Program-made: the position numbers and the translations under genes
NCBI GenBank assembly: GCA_902786925.1
Contig: CADAEK010000002.1
Location: 62,001-126,000, forward strand
DNA: 64,000 nt
DNA from: an uncultured Bacteroidales bacterium
Lineage (GTDB): Bacteria > Bacteroidota > Bacteroidia > Bacteroidales > Bacteroidaceae
Direction: 5' to 3'
In this document: piece after piece, positions 60,854 to 64,000 of the stretch
Position numbering within the stretch: position 1 is the first letter of the stretch
How the letters are laid out: each line of letters opens with the position of its first letter
Notes under the pieces: generated by a model
Told to the model about the DNA's origin: nothing
Database searches by the model: none
What the model saw: the letters and a program-made list of their open reading frames with translations, nothing else

Positions 60854-61466
60854 CCTATTGCTGATGCTCTGCCTGGTGGGCTGCGTACCTGGCGATGACG
60901 ATGAGAAGGACGGAAACTATCCTCCCCTCTGCACCGACATGCTTTGTGTGGCCATCGCAGAAGACGGTACGCTGAACACGGTCTTGCTGGACAATGGTGA
61001 GCAATATGATGTGTCGGCACAAAAACTGACATCGGATGCGCGTGACACTATTCTGCGCTGCCGTGCCGCATACACGCTAAGTGAAGGACGGTTGAAACTA
61101 CACAGCATTGTTCATGTATTCTCAGATAAAGCCTATCCTGCGGATGCTTTCTATATGGTAGTGGATGGTGTTGCGATACATGACACGCGTTTCATTCCGC
61201 GGGACCCTGTCAAGTTAATCAGCATGTGGAAGAGTGGAGGGTACATCAATCTGCATTTGGGGATAATGACCACGGGGAACGGCGTCCATTCTTACGCTTT
61301 CTGTCGTGATAGCGAGGGTGCATATTCGCTGGTTCATCAGCGGCCGCAAGAGGATGCAGAGTCTTATACGGAACATCTGTACTTGTCTATGCCCATTCCC
61401 CAAGGAGAGGAGCATCCTTCCTTTACGGTTTATACCTATGATGGTATCTATACAAAGACATTTTAA
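60834..61466 (+). CDS. NigD-like lipoprotein
   Basis: The ATG at 60834 (MKLLFNSLLLMLCLVGCVPG) gives 210 aa and a lipobox LVGC, so it is a membrane-anchored lipoprotein. The sequence TVLLDNGEQYDV, a basic/hydrophobic strand series around RCRAAYTLSEGRLKLHS and DPVKLISMWKSGGYINLHL match the general plan of NigD-like proteins (an OB-like and a C-terminal beta domain). Those occur in Bacteroidales surface and nisin-like operons but have no established role. It overlaps the acyltransferase gene end by 20 bases. Confidence 0.65.
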   Translation: MKLLFNSLLLMLCLVGCVPGDDDEKDGNYPPLCTDMLCVAIAEDGTLNTVLLDNGEQYDVSAQKLTSDARDTILRCRAAYTLSEGRLKLHSIVHVFSDKAYPADAFYMVVDGVAIHDTRFIPRDPVKLISMWKSGGYINLHLGIMTTGNGVHSYAFCRDSEGAYSLVHQRPQEDAESYTEHLYLSMPIPQGEEHPSFTVYTYDGIYTKTF

Positions 61467-61480
61467 CGAAGAACAACAAT

Positions 61481-61753
61481 ATGACAAGAGCTATTATTAC
61501 TGTCGTGGGCAAAGATACCGTTGGTATCATCGCCAAGGTCTGCACTTATCTGGCAGACAATCAAATCAACATCCTTGACATCTCCCAGACCATTGTGCAG
61601 GAGTATTTCAATATGATGATGATTGTGGATTTGACCAAGTCGGTCAAGGCTTTTAATCAGCTGAGTGACGAACTGGCTACATTGGGCGAGGACACTGGTG
61701 TGCAGGTGAAGTGCCAGTTGGAAGACATCTTTGACAAGATGCACCGAATCTAA
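61481..61753 (+). CDS. ACT-domain protein (UPF0237)
   Basis: The 90-aa protein is a single ACT domain (RAIITVVGKDTVGIIAKVCT near the start, QTIVQEYFNMMMIVDLTK). ACT domains usually bind amino acids, and this short type is a stand-alone regulator. It is followed 96 bp later by the UPF0210 gene, a pairing seen in many bacteria. Confidence 0.93.
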   Translation: MTRAIITVVGKDTVGIIAKVCTYLADNQINILDISQTIVQEYFNMMMIVDLTKSVKAFNQLSDELATLGEDTGVQVKCQLEDIFDKMHRI

Positions 61754-61849
61754 AGCTATGTATCCATTCACCATTTGCAATTTACGATGCGGCATGCAAA
61801 CTGCCTTATATCAATTGTAAATGGCAAACAGAAAAATGTAAACGAAGCG

Positions 61850-63214
61850 ATGATTAATCTACAGGAGGTCATTGAGACCAACAAAATGATAGAGCAGGAG
61901 AATTTGGATGTCCGTACTATCACGATGGGCATCAACCTGCTTGACTGTGCCGACAAAGACTTGTCGGTGACCTGCGAGAAAATCTATACAAAGATTACGA
62001 CCTTGGCGCGTGACCTCGTCAAGACGGGCGAAGAGATATCGAAGGAATTCGGTATCCCAATCGTGAATAAGCGCATCAGCATCACGCCCATCTCATTGGT
62101 GGGTAGTGCTTGTTGCTGTACACCTGGTGACTACGTCCAGATAGCCATGACGCTGGATAAGGCAGCTAAAGAGGTGGGTGTCAATTTCCTCGGAGGCTAT
62201 TCTGCTATCGTGTCGAAAGGCATGACGAAAAGTGATGAATTGCTGATTCGTAGCATTCCGATGGCGATGGCGCGTACGGAGCGCATTTGCTCGAGCATCA
62301 ATGTGGGTTCTACCAAGACGGGTATCAATATGGATGCAGTCCGTCTGATGGGTGACATCATTAAGCAGACTGCTGAAGAGACAAAGGACGTGGACTCTTT
62401 GGGATGTGCAAAGCTTGTGGTGTTGTGTAATGCCCCTGACGATAACCCTTTCATGGCTGGTGCGTTCCATGGTGTGAGCGAGGCCGATGCTATTATCAAT
62501 GTGGGCGTGAGTGGTCCAGGTGTGGTGAAGTATGCGCTGGAACAGATTCCAGATGCGAATTTCGAATTGCTGTGTGAGACCATCAAGCGTACAGCTTTCA
62601 AGATTACGCGTGTGGGACAGTTGGTAGCACAGGAAGCAAGCCGCCGTTTAGGTGTTCCATTTGGTATTATTGACCTCAGTTTGGCACCTACACCTGCTAT
62701 TGGTGATTCGGTGGCAGACATTCTTAAGTGTATCGGAGTGGAGCATCCTGGAGCACCAGGAACTACTGCTGCTTTGGCACTGCTGAATGACCAGGTGAAG
62801 AAGGGTGGTGTGATGGCCTCGTCCTATGTGGGTGGTCTCTCTGGAGCCTTCATCCCTGTGAGCGAAGACCAAGGCATGATTGACGCGGTGGAGGCAGGAG
62901 CGCTGACGATAGAGAAACTGGAAGCGATGACCTGTGTTTGTTCTGTGGGACTGGATATGATTGCAATTCCTGGCGATACACCGGCTACCACAATTGCCGG
63001 CATCATCGCGGATGAGAGTGCCATCGGCATGGTGAACCAGAAGACAACAGCCGTGCGCATTATTCCTGTGGTTGGCAAGACTGTTGGTGATACCGTTGAG
63101 TTTGGTGGACTGCTGGGTTATGCACCTATTATGCCAGTCAACACTTTCTCAAGCCAGCGTTTCGTGGATAGAGGCGGGCGCATCCCTGCACCAATTCACA
63201 GCTTTAAGAATTAA
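61850..63214 (+). CDS. UPF0210/PFL family protein
   Basis: The start at 61850 ([20 protein letters not shown]) gives 454 aa, the usual family length of about 450; longer readings from 61775 add an unconserved head. Signatures are [31 protein letters not shown] with a Cys cluster, [20 protein letters not shown], and near the C-terminus [19 protein letters not shown]711 proteins have a pyruvate-formate-lyase-like fold but no known reaction. It follows the ACT protein gene and may share its regulation. Confidence 0.92.
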   Translation: MINLQEVIETNKMIEQENLDVRTITMGINLLDCADKDLSVTCEKIYTKITTLARDLVKTGEEISKEFGIPIVNKRISITPISLVGSACCCTPGDYVQIAMTLDKAAKEVGVNFLGGYSAIVSKGMTKSDELLIRSIPMAMARTERICSSINVGSTKTGINMDAVRLMGDIIKQTAEETKDVDSLGCAKLVVLCNAPDDNPFMAGAFHGVSEADAIINVGVSGPGVVKYALEQIPDANFELLCETIKRTAFKITRVGQLVAQEASRRLGVPFGIIDLSLAPTPAIGDSVADILKCIGVEHPGAPGTTAALALLNDQVKKGGVMASSYVGGLSGAFIPVSEDQGMIDAVEAGALTIEKLEAMTCVCSVGLDMIAIPGDTPATTIAGIIADESAIGMVNQKTTAVRIIPVVGKTVGDTVEFGGLLGYAPIMPVNTFSSQRFVDRGGRIPAPIHSFKN

Positions 63215-63258
63215 GAAAGAAACGCTCAGGCTACAATAAAAAGGCGAAGTCTATAGTG

Positions 63259-63300
63259 AGGTATGAGGGAAGGGCGGTGGCCCCCTTTCTCCTCATACCT
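63259..63300 (+). terminator. Terminator-like hairpin after the UPF0210 gene
   Basis: AGGTATGAGG (63259-63268) pairs with CCTCATACCT (63291-63300) around a C/G-rich inner region. TTATCCTTCCC follows, so there is only a weak T-tract. Confidence 0.55.
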
Positions 63301-63369
63301 TATCCTTCCCTCTACATGCATCTTAATCATCTATTCTATCTATATCTAACAATCTAACAAAACCGTAAA

Positions 63370-64000
63370 ATGAAAAAAATCTGTTTTCTGCTGTTGATGA
63401 TGCTTGTATTCTCTGCAGCTCATGCACAGCGCAAGACGAGCCTTGATCAGGGATGGAAGTTCCATCGTGGTGACGTGGTCAATGGTGAGGCCATTGACTT
63501 CAACGACACGCGATGGCGTACCTTAACACTCCCTCACGATTTTAGTATGGAGCCTGCCTTCATCCCGTCCAATGGTCGTCAACGAATTGCTAGTTGGTCT
63601 GATGTACAAATCGGTCCATTCTCTCGTCTTAACTTTGGTGATAGAGATACAGGTCAGACTGTGGGCGGTACGGGTTGGTACCGCAAGACCTTTGAATTGC
63701 CTGTCTATGGCAGCACTAAATTGGATACCTACCTCTCCCAGAACCAAGTGAACATCCGCTTCGACGGTGTCTATAATCAAGCGGAAGTGTGGGTAAATGG
63801 CGTAAAGGCCGCTGTGAATGTTTACGGCTATATGCCGTTTGTCGTCAATCTTAATAAGATATTGGCTGACCCTGCGCATCGTCAAGCAGGCCATGACCGT
63901 TTGGTGACCGTGGTGGTCAAGGCTGTCAACGAAGGGGAAAACTCTCGTTGGTATGCTGGTAGCGGTATCTTCCGCCATGTATGGTTGGAGACAACAGAGA
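63370..64000 (+). CDS. Glycoside hydrolase family 2 protein, 5' part (runs off the window)
   Basis: The ATG at 63370 opens a frame that continues past the window end (at least 210 codons). The signal peptide is MKKICFLLLMMLVFSAAHAQ. The mature protein reads as the GH2 sugar-binding domain: SLDQGWKFHRGDVVNGEAID, DTRWRTLTLPHDFSMEP, VGGTGWYRKTFELPV and FDGVYNQAEVWVNGVKA. GH2 covers beta-galactosidase, beta-glucuronidase and beta-mannosidase; the substrate cannot be decided without the catalytic domain. It lies 155 bp after the UPF0210 gene and is probably a separate unit. Confidence 0.88.
   Translation, partial: MKKICFLLLMMLVFSAAHAQRKTSLDQGWKFHRGDVVNGEAIDFNDTRWRTLTLPHDFSMEPAFIPSNGRQRIASWSDVQIGPFSRLNFGDRDTGQTVGGTGWYRKTFELPVYGSTKLDTYLSQNQVNIRFDGVYNQAEVWVNGVKAAVNVYGYMPFVVNLNKILADPAHRQAGHDRLVTVVVKAVNEGENSRWYAGSGIFRHVWLETTE

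Noticed and set aside
1-64000. Search for transposases, integrases, phage genes and toxin-antitoxin pairs
   Set aside because: None could be recognised; the window looks like a stable chromosome region apart from the repeats.

Overview
The window is a stretch of a Bacteroidales chromosome, most likely from the Prevotellaceae. Three things point there. Promoters carry the Bacteroidetes sigma pattern (TTTG, about 20 bp, then TAnnTTTG) rather than -35/-10 boxes. Several genes are Bacteroidetes-typical (UpxY-type antiterminator, PorT of type IX secretion, OMP_b-brl_3 barrel, NigD-like lipoprotein, BspA-like LRR protein). Base composition is near 50% GC. Gene density is high and no transposase, phage or plasmid gene was seen.

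Layout. 1-4280: the 3' end of a polysaccharide epimerase/dehydratase gene, two OmpA-like outer-membrane proteins, a BspA-like LRR protein, a strong terminator and an unusual 11-bp-periodic array. 4283-9800: an apparently orphan UpxY antiterminator divergent from a GH106-type rhamnosidase, a DMT exporter, an AEC transporter and a small HTH-like protein. 10046-15987: an MFS exporter, a LytS/LytTR two-component pair and a large TonB-type outer-membrane barrel. 16419-20737: AT-rich 21-bp repeats, then a GH95 fucosidase with a DUF3237 partner, and a GH43 enzyme. 20772-25597: an arginine operon (argR, GNAT, argG, argC, argD) behind a cluster of probable ArgR operators. 25620-30479: a PorT-GT2-RadC-DUF59-LpxH-acyltransferase run. 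30655-32366: proC, tRNA-Leu(CAA), and a LolA-like protein. 32623-37363: a 2-oxoacid:ferredoxin oxidoreductase operon with an acyl-CoA synthetase and a 59-aa TPR-like protein. 37575-42398: a histidine kinase, a K+ channel with a zinc-ribbon tail, a phosphopantetheinyl transferase and formate-THF ligase. 42732-51403: two very large secreted proteins, a four-module jelly-roll protein and a PL11 rhamnogalacturonan lyase fused to autotransporter-type beta-strand repeats, both with T9SS-like C-termini. 51511-63214: SNF2 helicase, efp, rpmH and a cell-envelope/housekeeping run (PASTA, RluD, Ddl, PlsC-like, NigD-like, ACT, PFL/UPF0210). 63370-64000: the start of a GH2 gene running off the window.

The enzymes suggest a pectin (rhamnogalacturonan) lifestyle: PL11 lyase, GH106 rhamnosidase, GH95, GH43 and GH2, scattered rather than in one SusC/D locus. 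PorT and proteins with sorting-domain-like tails suggest some are exported by type IX secretion. The oxidoreductase plus acyl-CoA synthetase operon fits synthesis or breakdown of branched-chain 2-oxoacids through acyl-CoAs.

The less ordinary content is mostly non-coding: at least five unrelated intergenic short-period arrays (11, 12, 21, 23 and 24 bp), a family of C/G-rich palindromic elements between genes, intertwined porT/proC promoters and one candidate small RNA. No clear new defence or mobile system was found.
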